This document shows, one piece after another, positions 1 to 7,350 of a stretch of 64,000 nucleotides of DNA; position 1 is the stretch's first letter, and the number at the start of each line of letters is the position of its first letter. Both the position numbers and the translations under genes were made by a program. The DNA is from Micromonospora sp. NBC_00421 (lineage in GTDB: Bacteria; Actinomycetota; Actinomycetes; Mycobacteriales; Micromonosporaceae), in assembly GCF_036017915.1 (NCBI RefSeq), contig NZ_CP107929.1, forward strand, positions 806,001 through 870,000, in the 5' to 3' direction. The notes beneath the pieces were generated by a model that worked only from the letters and a program-made list of their open reading frames with translations, was not told the origin of the DNA and did not search any database.

Positions 1-1056
1 CTCCGCGGCGCCGTTGGAGACACCGCCACCACCGATGACGGCGGTGTTGTCGGTGATCGTGGACTCGTCGACCTTGAGCAGGCCGGCGTTGAAGACGCCA
101 CCGCCGAAGAAGAAGGCGGTGTTGTGGGCGACGTCGGTGTGCCGCAGCGACGTGGTGCCGAAGTTGGCGAGCCCGCCGCCGTTGCCACCGGACTGGTTCA
201 GCACCACCGAGGTGTCGAACAGTTCGGCAGTGCCACCCGGCTGCACCAGGATCCCGGCGCCGTCGTTGATGCCCGGCTCCTGGACCAGCGGCGTGACGAC
301 CCCAGGCTTGGCCTTCGGCGACACCTGCACGGTGGCCTTGGGCGTGGCCTTCGGCGCGGCCTTCAGGCCGGCCTTCGGGTTCGCCTTCCGGGCGGCGAGC
401 GCCTGGGCCAGCGGCGTGCCGGCCTTCACCTGGGCGGCGAGCGCCTGGGAGTCCGAGAAGGCACCCCAGACCGCCTCCGGCGCGACGGCCGTGAACGCCT
501 CGATGGTCTGACCGCCCTTGATGGTCAGGCCCTTGACGTTCAGGTGACCGCCGGGACCCACGTTGAGGATCCGGAAGTAGTCGGCGGTGGCGTCCCGGGT
601 GATCGTGGTGTGTTCACCCCGCAGGGTGATGTCCTGGGTGATCACCGGCAGGCCGTTGCCGTCCTGGTTGCGGGTCAGGTTGTAGGTGCAGCCCTTGGCC
701 AGGTCCAGCACGCCGCCGTCGCGGCTGTTGGCGAAGACGATGGCCTGGATGAGCTTGTCGGTGTCGCAGGGCACCTCCTTCCCGCGCTCGCGGTCCTTGC
801 CCCCGTGTTCGTCCTTGCCGCCACGGTCCGGGCCCTCGTCGCCACGGCCCTGGTCGCCGTCCTTGGTGACCTGCTGAGTGGTGTTCCACTTCAGTCCGCT
901 CACCCCGACCGCCCCGGCGCTGCCGGCGATGCCCACCGCGGCGAGACTGACCACACCTGTCAACCCGGCGACGCCACTGGCGAGCCAGAGCTTGCGACGG
1001 CTCCTGCTCACCGTCGCCCGCGCGGAGGCTTCGTTGTTCGTTAGGTAGTTGGACAT
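1..1056 (-). CDS. secreted right-handed beta-helix protein, C-terminus beyond window
   Basis: The frame is open from ATG at 1056 to base 1 (352 codons), so the 3' end is missing. The N-terminus has a Tat-like stretch (SRSRRKLWLAS, about residues 17-27) and a hydrophobic segment to about residue 48, suggesting export. A charged Gly/Lys/Asp/Glu linker follows (about 60-90). Then comes a segment with PCDTDKLIQAI and GCTYNL, typical of extracellular parallel beta-helix proteins that carry adhesin-like or polysaccharide-related folds. An Ala/Lys/Pro-rich insert lies near 225-260 (KAAPKATPKATVQ). After it, Gly/Asn-rich rungs such as GGGLANFG, FFGGGVFNAG and IGGGGVSNG repeat about every 20 residues. 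It is probably a surface or secreted beta-helix protein of unknown substrate. No catalytic residues can be assigned. The long + strand reading frame over it is a codon-bias shadow. Confidence 0.75.
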   Translation of the reverse strand, partial: MSNYLTNNEASARATVSRSRRKLWLASGVAGLTGVVSLAAVGIAGSAGAVGVSGLKWNTTQQVTKDGDQGRGDEGPDRGGKDEHGGKDRERGKEVPCDTDKLIQAIVFANSRDGGVLDLAKGCTYNLTRNQDGNGLPVITQDITLRGEHTTITRDATADYFRILNVGPGGHLNVKGLTIKGGQTIEAFTAVAPEAVWGAFSDSQALAAQVKAGTPLAQALAARKANPKAGLKAAPKATPKATVQVSPKAKPGVVTPLVQEPGINDGAGILVQPGGTAELFDTSVVLNQSGGNGGGLANFGTTSLRHTDVAHNTAFFFGGGVFNAGLLKVDESTITDNTAVIGGGGVSNGAAE

Positions 1057-1150
1057 CGGAGCTCTCTGCCCTCTCCTCGTACCAGACAGGGTCGCCGCGC
1101 CTGAGCGAGCGTCCCCTGCTACAAATCGGTTGTAGCTCCCGAAAGACACG

Positions 1151-1180
1151 GTATGAGAAGGTTCCTCGCTATGAGGTCAA
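1151..1180 (-). promoter_or_regulatory. candidate promoter of the beta-helix gene, with nearby 7-bp inverted repeat
   Basis: On the minus strand a TTGACC hexamer (1175-1180) and a TCATAC hexamer (1151-1156) are separated by 18 nt, upstream of the ATG at 1056. Between them and the gene lies a perfect inverted repeat GCTACAA/TTGTAGC (1118-1136, 5-nt loop). It could be an operator or a leader hairpin. Read by eye only. Confidence 0.35.
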
Positions 1181-1272
1181 AACCGAAGAAAGCCCGCTTT
1201 GGGGACGCTGTCCGTCGGTCAGGCGCATTCCCGGACGGCCGGGCGTCGCATGCCCACCGCCACCCGCCAACG

Positions 1273-1350
1273 CAAGATCGTGCTGAAAGCACGAAGTAGT
1301 GGCCTCCGTAGTTCCGAAGGCCACTACTTCGTGGTTCGAGCGTGATCGTG
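1273..1350. repeat. dispersed palindromic repeat, family B copy 1
   Basis: A 78-nt palindromic element lies between the beta-helix gene and the GntR/DivIVA cluster. The inner arms are perfect: CACGAAGTAGTGGCCT at 1290-1305 and its reverse complement at 1318-1333, with a 12-nt loop. The outer arms are imperfect, AAGATCGTGCT on the left and AGCGTGATCGTG on the right. Related arms occur at 3111-3409 and 44004-44079. The rest of the 1057-1468 gap holds the promoter above and nothing else I can identify. Confidence 0.7.
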
Positions 1351-1468
1351 AAAGGTGCGCCCGACGTGACGACGCGGAGCGACCTTGAGGTGATCAGTTC
1401 GTGATCATTTGCGCGTGACTCGGCACGCCGTGTCGACTACTCGTAGCACGCAGATGATCGTGTGCCGC

Positions 1469-1741
1469 TCACTCTGGCGTCGGCGCGCACCCGCCGTCGT
1501 GGCCGGCGGGGCGTCCGCAGCGACCGGCCGGGCATGGGCGGGGGCCGGGGCCGTCGAGTGGGGCGTCGCACCAGATCCGGGTACGCGTGGACTGCTGGTC
1601 TTCCTCGGAGAGGGTGGTCTCGCCGAAGTCGATGGCGAGCACGTGGCCGAGTGAGCGGCGTAACGCCATCGCCAGGGCGGCGGCCTCGTCGACGCTGGTC
1701 AGCCTGGTCGGTAGGTGGATGATCCAGCACGGGTCGTTCAC
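1469..1741 (-). CDS. small conserved protein of the GntR/DivIVA cluster
   Basis: This is a 90-residue protein of unknown function. I chose the GTG at 1741 because it overlaps the TGA of the upstream DivIVA-like gene (GTGA), the usual sign of translational coupling. A longer start at 1804 would overlap that gene by 67 nt. The middle is an alpha/beta stretch (WIIHLPTRLTSVDEAAALA, then VLAIDFGETTLSEEDQQ). The C-terminus is Pro/Gly-rich with four Cys (WCDAPL, RPCPAGRCGRPAG, GGCAP), which might bind a metal. It is the last of three genes running away from the GntR regulator, which probably controls them. Confidence 0.6.
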   Translation of the reverse strand: MNDPCWIIHLPTRLTSVDEAAALAMALRRSLGHVLAIDFGETTLSEEDQQSTRTRIWCDAPLDGPGPRPCPAGRCGRPAGHDGGCAPTPE

Positions 1742-2001
1742 CGGGGCCACCCGCTGTTCCGGGCCGTCCGGGTCCGGCGGCAGTCGGTGTGCCCGGACCC
1801 CCACCGCCGCAGCGCCGCCCGGATGCGTTCACCCTCGGTGGTGGCGGTGGCCAGGTCGCGGGTGAGGTGTTCCAGTTCGTCGGCGACCTGGTCGAGGAAG
1901 GCGTACACCTGGTCGGGGTCGAGACCGCGCCACCGGCGGGTGCCGAAGGTGACGGCGCGGACGTGCTGCGGCAGCAGCCGCCGCCCGGCTCGATAGATCA
2001 T
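1738..2001 (-). CDS. small DivIVA-like domain protein
   Basis: This 87-residue protein carries an N-terminal DivIVA/Wag31-like signature: LPQHVRAVTFGTRRWRGLDP (about residues 10-29), then a predicted coiled coil VYAFLDQVADELEHLTRDLA (about 32-51). Full DivIVA proteins in actinobacteria organise polar growth and have long coiled-coil tails. This one keeps only the membrane/curvature-type head and a short helix, so it is a mini-DivIVA whose role is inferred, not known. The basic C-terminus (RRTRTARNSGWPR) is low complexity. ATG at 2001 lies 39 nt after the stop of the upstream gene in the same operon. Confidence 0.6.
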   Translation of the reverse strand: MIYRAGRRLLPQHVRAVTFGTRRWRGLDPDQVYAFLDQVADELEHLTRDLATATTEGERIRAALRRWGSGHTDCRRTRTARNSGWPR

Positions 2002-2040
2002 CCTGTCTCGCCTCTCGGTCGTGTCGGGCTGTGCGGGACT

Positions 2041-2598
2041 TCAGGTGGTCGCGCCGGACAACCCTTCGGTGTACGACGCCAGCGCGGCGACGGCCGAGGT
2101 CAGGCACTCGGCCATCAGGTCGAGCTGTTCGGCGGCGTGCTGCCACTGCCGCGCGGTCGTCTCGGTGTCGTGCTCCTGCCGGGCGGTGGGGTCGGCTGGT
2201 GGGGCGTCGGCGGGGAGCGCGTCGCGGAGTTGCCGGCCGGCGGCGGTGACCCGGGCCGGGAGAAGCCGAATCCGATCGGCCGCCGCACTCCACCGGCTGC
2301 CCACGCTGTCCAGCACCTCGACCAGCCCACCGATGGTGTCCGGCTCGATGTGCCCGGCGGCGACCCGGAGTCGGCGTACCCCGTCGGTGACCTGCTGGTC
2401 GACCTCGCCGGCCAGGTCGAGGGCGTCCCCGCTGCTGCGCCGGGCCAGCCGCAGCGCCGGGTGCGGGCACCCCGCGCCGACACGGTCCAGCAGCACCATC
2501 GCGGCGGCCACCCCGAGGTATGTCTCGCGCAGCTCGGCGGCCACCTCCTCGACCGCCCAGATCGCGCTGGCGACCGGCACCTCCGTATTCGTCTCCAC
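2041..2598 (-). CDS. helical hypothetical protein, first gene of the GntR-linked operon
   Basis: The product has 185 residues and is rich in Ala, Arg and Glu. It looks all-helical (ASAIWAVEEVAAELRETYLG, then GVRRLRVAAGHIEPDTIGGL, then WQHAAEQLDLMAECLTSAVA). No catalytic or metal motif is visible and there is no signal peptide or membrane segment. GTG at 2598 is preceded by AGGAGG at a 4-nt distance. It heads a three-gene minus-strand unit with the mini-DivIVA and a small Cys-containing protein, and diverges from the short GntR regulator across a 222-nt gap holding paired repeats. Function unknown. Confidence 0.65.
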   Translation of the reverse strand: METNTEVPVASAIWAVEEVAAELRETYLGVAAAMVLLDRVGAGCPHPALRLARRSSGDALDLAGEVDQQVTDGVRRLRVAAGHIEPDTIGGLVEVLDSVGSRWSAAADRIRLLPARVTAAGRQLRDALPADAPPADPTARQEHDTETTARQWQHAAEQLDLMAECLTSAVAALASYTEGLSGATT

Positions 2599-2702
2599 CG
2601 TGCCTCCTCTGCCTGGCTGGGTGCCGGGGCAGCACGCCGACCAGCCCGGAAGGGGGTTCCTGGCTGCGGGTGCGGCGCACTGCCCCGGCTGGGGATCGAC
2701 CA

Positions 2703-2811
2703 GTGCCTAGCTGGGCGTTCCTCAAGGAACTTTACCGATAATGTCGGTGAAGCCAACGATGCGCTTGAAGTTCTTCCCGGCTTCGTGATCAGATGGACGT
2801 GCCTAGCTGGG
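2703..2811. promoter_or_regulatory. paired direct repeats between the divergent GntR gene and its neighbour operon
   Basis: The 13-mer GTGCCTAGCTGGG occurs at 2703-2715 and again at 2799-2811, 96 nt apart, within the 222-nt divergent gap. The second copy overlaps the Shine-Dalgarno region of the GntR gene (start 2821). CTAG is rare in high-GC actinobacterial DNA, so two identical sites are unlikely by chance. They look like operators for the adjacent GntR protein (inference). A 6-bp inverted repeat GTTCCT/AGGAAC lies at 2717-2730. Confidence 0.55.
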
Positions 2812-2820
2812 AGTACTCGC

Positions 2821-3060
2821 ATGTCCACATCGCGCAGGTTTGAGCCGCACTATCGACGGATCATCGCTGACATCAGGAGGCGCATCGCCGAAGGCGAGTG
2901 GCCGCCCGGTCATAAGCTGCCCTCCACCAAGGAACTGGCGGCCCTGTACGAGGTGGGCAGTCAGTCGACCGTTCGGCAGGCGATCACGATCCTGATCGAG
3001 GCTGGTGATCTTTACGGGCATCAGGGCTTGGGTGTCTTCGTTTCGGCTACTCCCAGGTAA
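2821..3060 (+). CDS. stand-alone GntR-type winged-helix regulator
   Basis: This 79-residue protein is essentially only the GntR N-terminal DNA-binding domain. It has FEPHYRRIIADIRRRIAEGE (about 6-25), PPGHKLPSTKELAALYEVG and the recognition-helix region STVRQAITILIEAGDL, ending in the wing LYGHQGLGVFVSATPR. Normal GntR proteins are about 230-250 residues with a ligand-binding C-terminal domain, which is absent here. The stop at 3058-3060 is clean and the next 497 nt are non-coding, so this is a genuine mini-regulator, not a visible truncation. ATG at 2821 has GGGAG upstream. It probably controls itself and the divergent three-gene operon through the paired CCTAGCTGG sites. Confidence 0.8.
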   Translation: MSTSRRFEPHYRRIIADIRRRIAEGEWPPGHKLPSTKELAALYEVGSQSTVRQAITILIEAGDLYGHQGLGVFVSATPR

Positions 3061-3110
3061 CGGGAGGGCGAGTGTGAGCCGGGAGTGAAGCTTCCGCCAT
3101 GCCCGCAGGC

Positions 3111-3409
3111 TGCAAGATCGTGCTGCTTCCACGATGTCAACACCTTGGCGTTAACGCCGTGGGCGGCTGGTCAACCCGGGACAGGAAGTGCCCGATCGGG
3201 GAGCGGGGTGGGCCCGCTTGGCGATCATGGAGTGGTGGTGCCGACTTTGGGGGTTTTACGGGCGTTCTGTTACCCACCACAACTCCATGATCGGCGAGGC
3301 AGCGGTGGTTGACGAACAGCCGTTCCACCTAACGCAACGGTGTTGTCCACGATGTAGTGGTCTCGTGGCGGCGGGATGCCACTGCATCATGGATCGAGCA
3401 CGATCATGG
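3111..3409. repeat. composite palindromic intergenic region, family B-like arms around an inner hairpin
   Basis: The gap 3061-3557 holds no credible gene. Inside it, CGATCATGGAGT (3222-3233) pairs perfectly with ACTCCATGATCG (3282-3293), and the pairing extends with one mismatch into GTGGTG/CACCAC. Outer segments GCAAGATCGTGCT (from 3112) and, on the other strand, ATGATCGTGCTCGATCCATG (3389-3408) resemble the arms of the elements at 1273-1350 and 44004-44079. A further weak pair is CCACGATGTAGTGG (about 3348) with CCACTGCATCATGG (about 3379). It looks like a degenerate or nested copy of the repeat family. Confidence 0.5.
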
Positions 3410-3557
3410 GCTGTTCCGTCTCGTCCCCCACGGCTGCACGGGCGGGGTGGGGGCGCTACGGGAGCCGGGGCGGGTGGACGACTGCGGCCCCGCCGCCAGT
3501 GCGCGCCACCCATCGGGGAACGCCTCCGGCGGCGGAGCCGCTGCGGATGGTGCTCGG

Positions 3558-5039
3558 TCAGCCGGGGAGGCGGGGGCCTGCCTCGCGCTGCTCGGCCAGC
3601 CAGGTCTCCACCTCGTCGGAGCGTCGGGGTAGCCCGGCCGACAGGTTCACCGAGCCGGTCGCGGTGACCAGGATGTCGTCCTCGATCCGGACGCCGATGC
3701 CGCGCAGCTCCTCGGGGACCAGCTCGTCCTCCGGCTGGAAGTAGAGCCCCGGCTCGACGGTGAGCACGTAGCCCTCGCCGAGCTGGCCGTCGCGGTACTT
3801 CTCCTTGCGTGCGTTGGCGCAGTCGTGCACGTCGATGCCGAGCATGTGGCTGGTGCCGTGCAGGGTCCACCGTCGGTAGACCGTGGAGGCCGGGTCCATC
3901 GCCTCGTCGACGCTCACCGGCAGCAGACCGAGATCCTTCAGCGCCTCGGCGAGCACCCGCATCGAGGTCAGGTGCACCTCGCGGAACCCCACCCCCGGCC
4001 GGATCGCATCGATGCCTGCCTGCTGGGCGGCGTACACCGCGTCGTAGACCTGGCGCTGCAACGAGGTGAAGCGGCCGTCGACCGGCAGCACCCGGGTCAC
4101 GTCGGCGGTGTAGAGGTTGCGGTTCTCCACCCCCATGTCCATCAGCAGCAGCTCACCCGGACGGGTCGCGCCGTGGTTGTGCACCCAGTGCAGGATCGTC
4201 GCGTGCTCGCCGCCCCCGACGATCGAGTTGTAGCCGACGTCGTTGCCGTCGTGCCGGGCCCGCAGCGCGAAGATCCCCTCCAGCAGCCGCTCGGAGACAC
4301 CCCGGTCGGCAGGCAGCGCGCGGGCCACGTCCTCGAAGCCGCGTACGGTGGCGTCGACCGCGTCCTGGAGCTGGGCGACCTCCCATTCGTCCTTGACCAG
4401 CTTCAGCTCGGCGATCGCGATGGCCAGTTCCCGGTCGCGGGCCGGCTGGCCCTCCTCCCGGGGGCCGTCCCACGGCCGCACCGCCGCGTCCACCCGCTTA
4501 TCGAAACCGCGCAACACCCGGGTACGCCCCGGCGCCATCCGCGCCAACGCCCCGTCCAGCGCGGTCAGGTCCTCCGTGGGCAGGCCCAGCTCGGTGGACT
4601 TCTCGGCAAGCGTGTGCCGCCGGCCCACCCACAGCTCGCCGTGCCTGCTGCGGAAGAACTCGTCGGTCTCCCGCGAGGAGCGGGGGCGCATGTACAGCGT
4701 CGCGTCGTGCCCCGAACCGTTGGGACGCAGCACCAGGACGCCGTCCGGGTCATGGTCGCCGGTCAGGTACGCGAAGTCGCTGCCCGGCCGGAACGGATGG
4801 TCGGTGTCGTTGGCGCGTACCTTCTCGGTGCCGGTGGGGATGACAAGCGTCTCGCCCGGGAAGGCCGCGGAGAGCGCGGCCCGCCGCTTGGCGTGGTGCG
4901 GGACCTCCGGCCGGGGGCCGACCGGCAGGCTGGTGTCCCGCCAGCCCCGCCGCATGAAGGACAGGAACGCCTCCGGAAAATCCGGGTCGTGCGATTCGGT
5001 GCCGTCCGCCGGCTTGCCGTCCGTGCGTCCCTCGGCCAT
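3558..5039 (-). CDS. pepP: aminopeptidase P family Xaa-Pro metallopeptidase
   Basis: This 493-residue protein should release N-terminal residues that precede proline in cytoplasmic peptides, using a dinuclear (usually Mn) centre. The N-terminal aminopeptidase P domain covers about residues 45-190 (FPGETLVIPTGTEKVRANDT, FRPGSDFAYLTG). The pita-bread domain follows (about 225-480). Metal ligands of the family are visible: LLMDMGVENRNLYTADVTR (two Asp), HGTSHMLGIDVHD (His), VLTVEPGLYF (Glu) and GVRIEDDILV (Glu). ATG at 5039 is preceded by GGAGGGAG at a good distance; upstream extension of the frame runs antisense to asnB and is not real. It is divergent from asnB. Confidence 0.92.
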   Translation of the reverse strand: MAEGRTDGKPADGTESHDPDFPEAFLSFMRRGWRDTSLPVGPRPEVPHHAKRRAALSAAFPGETLVIPTGTEKVRANDTDHPFRPGSDFAYLTGDHDPDGVLVLRPNGSGHDATLYMRPRSSRETDEFFRSRHGELWVGRRHTLAEKSTELGLPTEDLTALDGALARMAPGRTRVLRGFDKRVDAAVRPWDGPREEGQPARDRELAIAIAELKLVKDEWEVAQLQDAVDATVRGFEDVARALPADRGVSERLLEGIFALRARHDGNDVGYNSIVGGGEHATILHWVHNHGATRPGELLLMDMGVENRNLYTADVTRVLPVDGRFTSLQRQVYDAVYAAQQAGIDAIRPGVGFREVHLTSMRVLAEALKDLGLLPVSVDEAMDPASTVYRRWTLHGTSHMLGIDVHDCANARKEKYRDGQLGEGYVLTVEPGLYFQPEDELVPEELRGIGVRIEDDILVTATGSVNLSAGLPRRSDEVETWLAEQREAGPRLPG

Positions 5040-5237
5040 GTCGGCTCCCTCCGCCTCGTCGCTCGTCCAGACGGTACCCCGGCGTCGGCCCGGCGGGGTG
5101 CCTGCGGTGCCCGCCGACCGCTCCGCGCAGGCGACGCGCGCCGCGTGGAAGTGGGACAGCGGGCGTGTGCCGCGTGGAGAGGGGCAGGTCGTGCGGTGCC
5201 GCGCGACCGGATTGCGCCGCGTGGAAAGATGACGACC

Positions 5238-7199
5238 ATGTGCGGACTCCTGGCCTTCTTCAGCGCGAACGGCAACGCCGCCGCCCACCGCGACAACATC
5301 GCGGGGGCGTTGGAATGCCTGCACCACCGCGGACCGGACGAGACAGGGGTCGAGGTGGTCGGCGACGCCACCGGCCACTACGCGGACGGGGTGTTCGCGC
5401 ACAAGCGGCTGGCGATCATCGACGTCGCCTCCAGCCACGAGCCGCTGCCGTACGCCGGCGGTCGCTACCTGCTCACCTTCAACGGCGAGATCTACAACTA
5501 CATCGAGCTGCGGGAGGAGCTGGTTCGCACCTTCGGGGCCCAGTTCGCCACCGCCGGTGACGGCGAGGTGATCGTCGCCGGCTACCACTACTGGGGCGAG
5601 CAGGTGCTCACCCGGCTGCGCGGCATGTTCGCCTTCGTCATCTGGGACCGGCAGGAGCGTCGGGCGTTCGGCGCGCGGGACTACTTCGGCATCAAGCCGC
5701 TGCACTACCTGGAGACCGCCGACGGCCTCTACCTCGCCTCGGAGAAGAAGGCGCTGCTGCCCTTCGCGCACTCCTACTACCAGGGCGACGCCGGGATCGA
5801 CACCGCCAACCTCAGCCACTACCTGACCCTCCAGTACGTCCCCGAGCCCGGCACCCTGCACCAGGGGATCAGCCGGATCGGCTCCGGGGAGTACCTGACC
5901 TGGTCCCCGGGGGGTCGGCTGGACGTCCGACGTTGGTACCGGCCGGTGTTCCGGCCCGCCCCGGTCACCGACGAGCAGCGGCTCTACCACGACATCCGGG
6001 AGACGCTGCGGGAGAGCGTCCGGATGCACATGCGTTCCGACGTGCCGGTCGGCTCGTTCCTGTCCAGCGGCATCGACTCCACCGCCGTGGTGGCCCTGGC
6101 GCGCGAGTTCAACCCCAACATCCTCACCTTCACCGTCGGCTACGACGTGCCCGGCTACTCCGAGATCGACGTGGCCCAGGAATCGGCCCGGCACCTCGAC
6201 GTGACCACCATCCCGACCAAGATCGGGCCGCAGGACATGATCGACGCGCTGCCGAAGATCGTCTGGCACCTGGACGACCCGGTGGCCGACCCGGCGCTGG
6301 TGCCGCTCTACTTCGTCGCCAAGAAGGCCGCCGAGCACGTCACCGTGGTGCTCTCCGGTGAGGGTGCCGACGAGTTCTTCGGCGGCTACACCATCTACCG
6401 GGAGCCGCTCTCCCTCGGCACCGTCAACGGCCTGCCCGGCGGGGTGCAGAAGGGCCTGCGCGCGGTCTCCAAGGCGATCCCGCAGGGGGTCAAGGGCAAG
6501 AGCTTCCTGGAGCGCGGCACCACCCCGATCGAGCAGCGCTACTACGGCAACGCCCGGATGTTCACCGAGGAGGAGAAGCAGCACCTGCTGCGCCGCTACG
6601 ACCCCTCGGTGCGCTACACCGACGTCACCGCCCCGATCTACGCCGAGTGCACCGAGCTGGACGACGTCACCAAGATGCAGTACGTCGACCTCTACACCTG
6701 GCTGCGCGGTGACATCCTGGTCAAGGCGGACCGGATCTCGATGTCGCACTCGCTGGAGGTCCGGGTGCCGTTCCTGGACCGGGCGGTCTTCGACGTGGCG
6801 GCCACCATCCCGGTCGACCTGAAGCTGCCGCCCCGCTCCGACGCCACCAAGTACGCCATGCGTCAGGCGTTGCAGGGGGTCGTGCCGCCGGCCATCGTCA
6901 ACCGGAGGAAGCTGGGCTTCCCGACCCCGACCCGGGTCTGGCTGCGCGGCGAGATGTACGAGTGGGCCCGGCACGTGCTGTCCACCTCCGGCGCCGGCGA
7001 CCTGATCGACCTGTCGTACGCGATGCGGCTGCTGGAGGAGCACAAGCGGGAGGAGGCGGACAACTCCCGCAAGGTGTGGACGGTGCTGATCTTCTGCATC
7101 TGGCACGCCATCTTCGTGGCCAAGACCCTCGACCCGGGCATCCAGCGCAACCAGTCCGCCCTGCTCACCAAGCCGGTCGTCGGCAGCATGGTCCGCTGA
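5238..7199 (+). CDS. asnB: asparagine synthase (glutamine-hydrolysing)
   Basis: The 653-residue protein converts aspartate, glutamine and ATP to asparagine. I chose the ATG at 5238, not 5229, because it gives MCGLLAFF, so Met removal exposes the catalytic Cys of the class II glutaminase. GGAAAG lies 9 nt upstream. The glutaminase domain covers about 1-210 (HHRGPDETG, FNGEIYNYIELR). The synthetase domain has the ATP-pyrophosphatase loop SSGIDSTAVVALA near 275, then LSGEGADEFFGGY and MSHSLEVRVPFLD. The form of about 650 residues is longer than E. coli AsnB and is common in actinobacteria, some for cell-wall amidation or secondary metabolism. Here it is solitary, facing pepP and ending at a shared hairpin with the LPMO gene. 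Confidence 0.93.
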   Translation: MCGLLAFFSANGNAAAHRDNIAGALECLHHRGPDETGVEVVGDATGHYADGVFAHKRLAIIDVASSHEPLPYAGGRYLLTFNGEIYNYIELREELVRTFGAQFATAGDGEVIVAGYHYWGEQVLTRLRGMFAFVIWDRQERRAFGARDYFGIKPLHYLETADGLYLASEKKALLPFAHSYYQGDAGIDTANLSHYLTLQYVPEPGTLHQGISRIGSGEYLTWSPGGRLDVRRWYRPVFRPAPVTDEQRLYHDIRETLRESVRMHMRSDVPVGSFLSSGIDSTAVVALAREFNPNILTFTVGYDVPGYSEIDVAQESARHLDVTTIPTKIGPQDMIDALPKIVWHLDDPVADPALVPLYFVAKKAAEHVTVVLSGEGADEFFGGYTIYREPLSLGTVNGLPGGVQKGLRAVSKAIPQGVKGKSFLERGTTPIEQRYYGNARMFTEEEKQHLLRRYDPSVRYTDVTAPIYAECTELDDVTKMQYVDLYTWLRGDILVKADRISMSHSLEVRVPFLDRAVFDVAATIPVDLKLPPRSDATKYAMRQALQGVVPPAIVNRRKLGFPTPTRVWLRGEMYEWARHVLSTSGAGDLIDLSYAMRLLEEHKREEADNSRKVWTVLIFCIWHAIFVAKTLDPGIQRNQSALLTKPVVGSMVR

Positions 7200-7303
7200 C
7201 CCCGGGCTGCTCGCCGTGGCGGCCCCCGGCAGGTCCGCGGGCTGCCCGGATCGCCGGTCCACAGGTTGCTGCCCGCGCGTCGGGCACCGGTCGCCGGATG
7301 AGT

Positions 7304-7332
7304 CGGAGGCCCCCGACGGGCGGGGGCCTCCG
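7304..7332. terminator. bidirectional terminator between asnB and the LPMO gene
   Basis: A perfect 11-bp GC-rich stem, CGGAGGCCCCC (7304-7314) with GGGGGCCTCCG (7322-7332) and a 7-nt loop, lies between two convergent genes. There is no T-tract, as is usual in actinobacteria. Confidence 0.75.
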
Positions 7333-7350
7333 GTCCTCCTCAGCGTCAGG

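Noticed and set aside
124..1044. Long + strand open frame over the beta-helix gene
   Set aside because: Composition and Arg/Gly/Val-rich translation are those of a codon-bias shadow; the antisense frame has a coherent export signal and beta-helix pattern.
1057..3557. Insertion sequence remnants
   Set aside because: No transposase motif or target-site duplication was visible; repeats are better explained as dispersed palindromes.
5040..7262. Minus-strand extension of the pepP frame to a very long protein
   Set aside because: It runs antisense to asnB, whose domains are clear, and pepP has its own start with a ribosome site at 5039.
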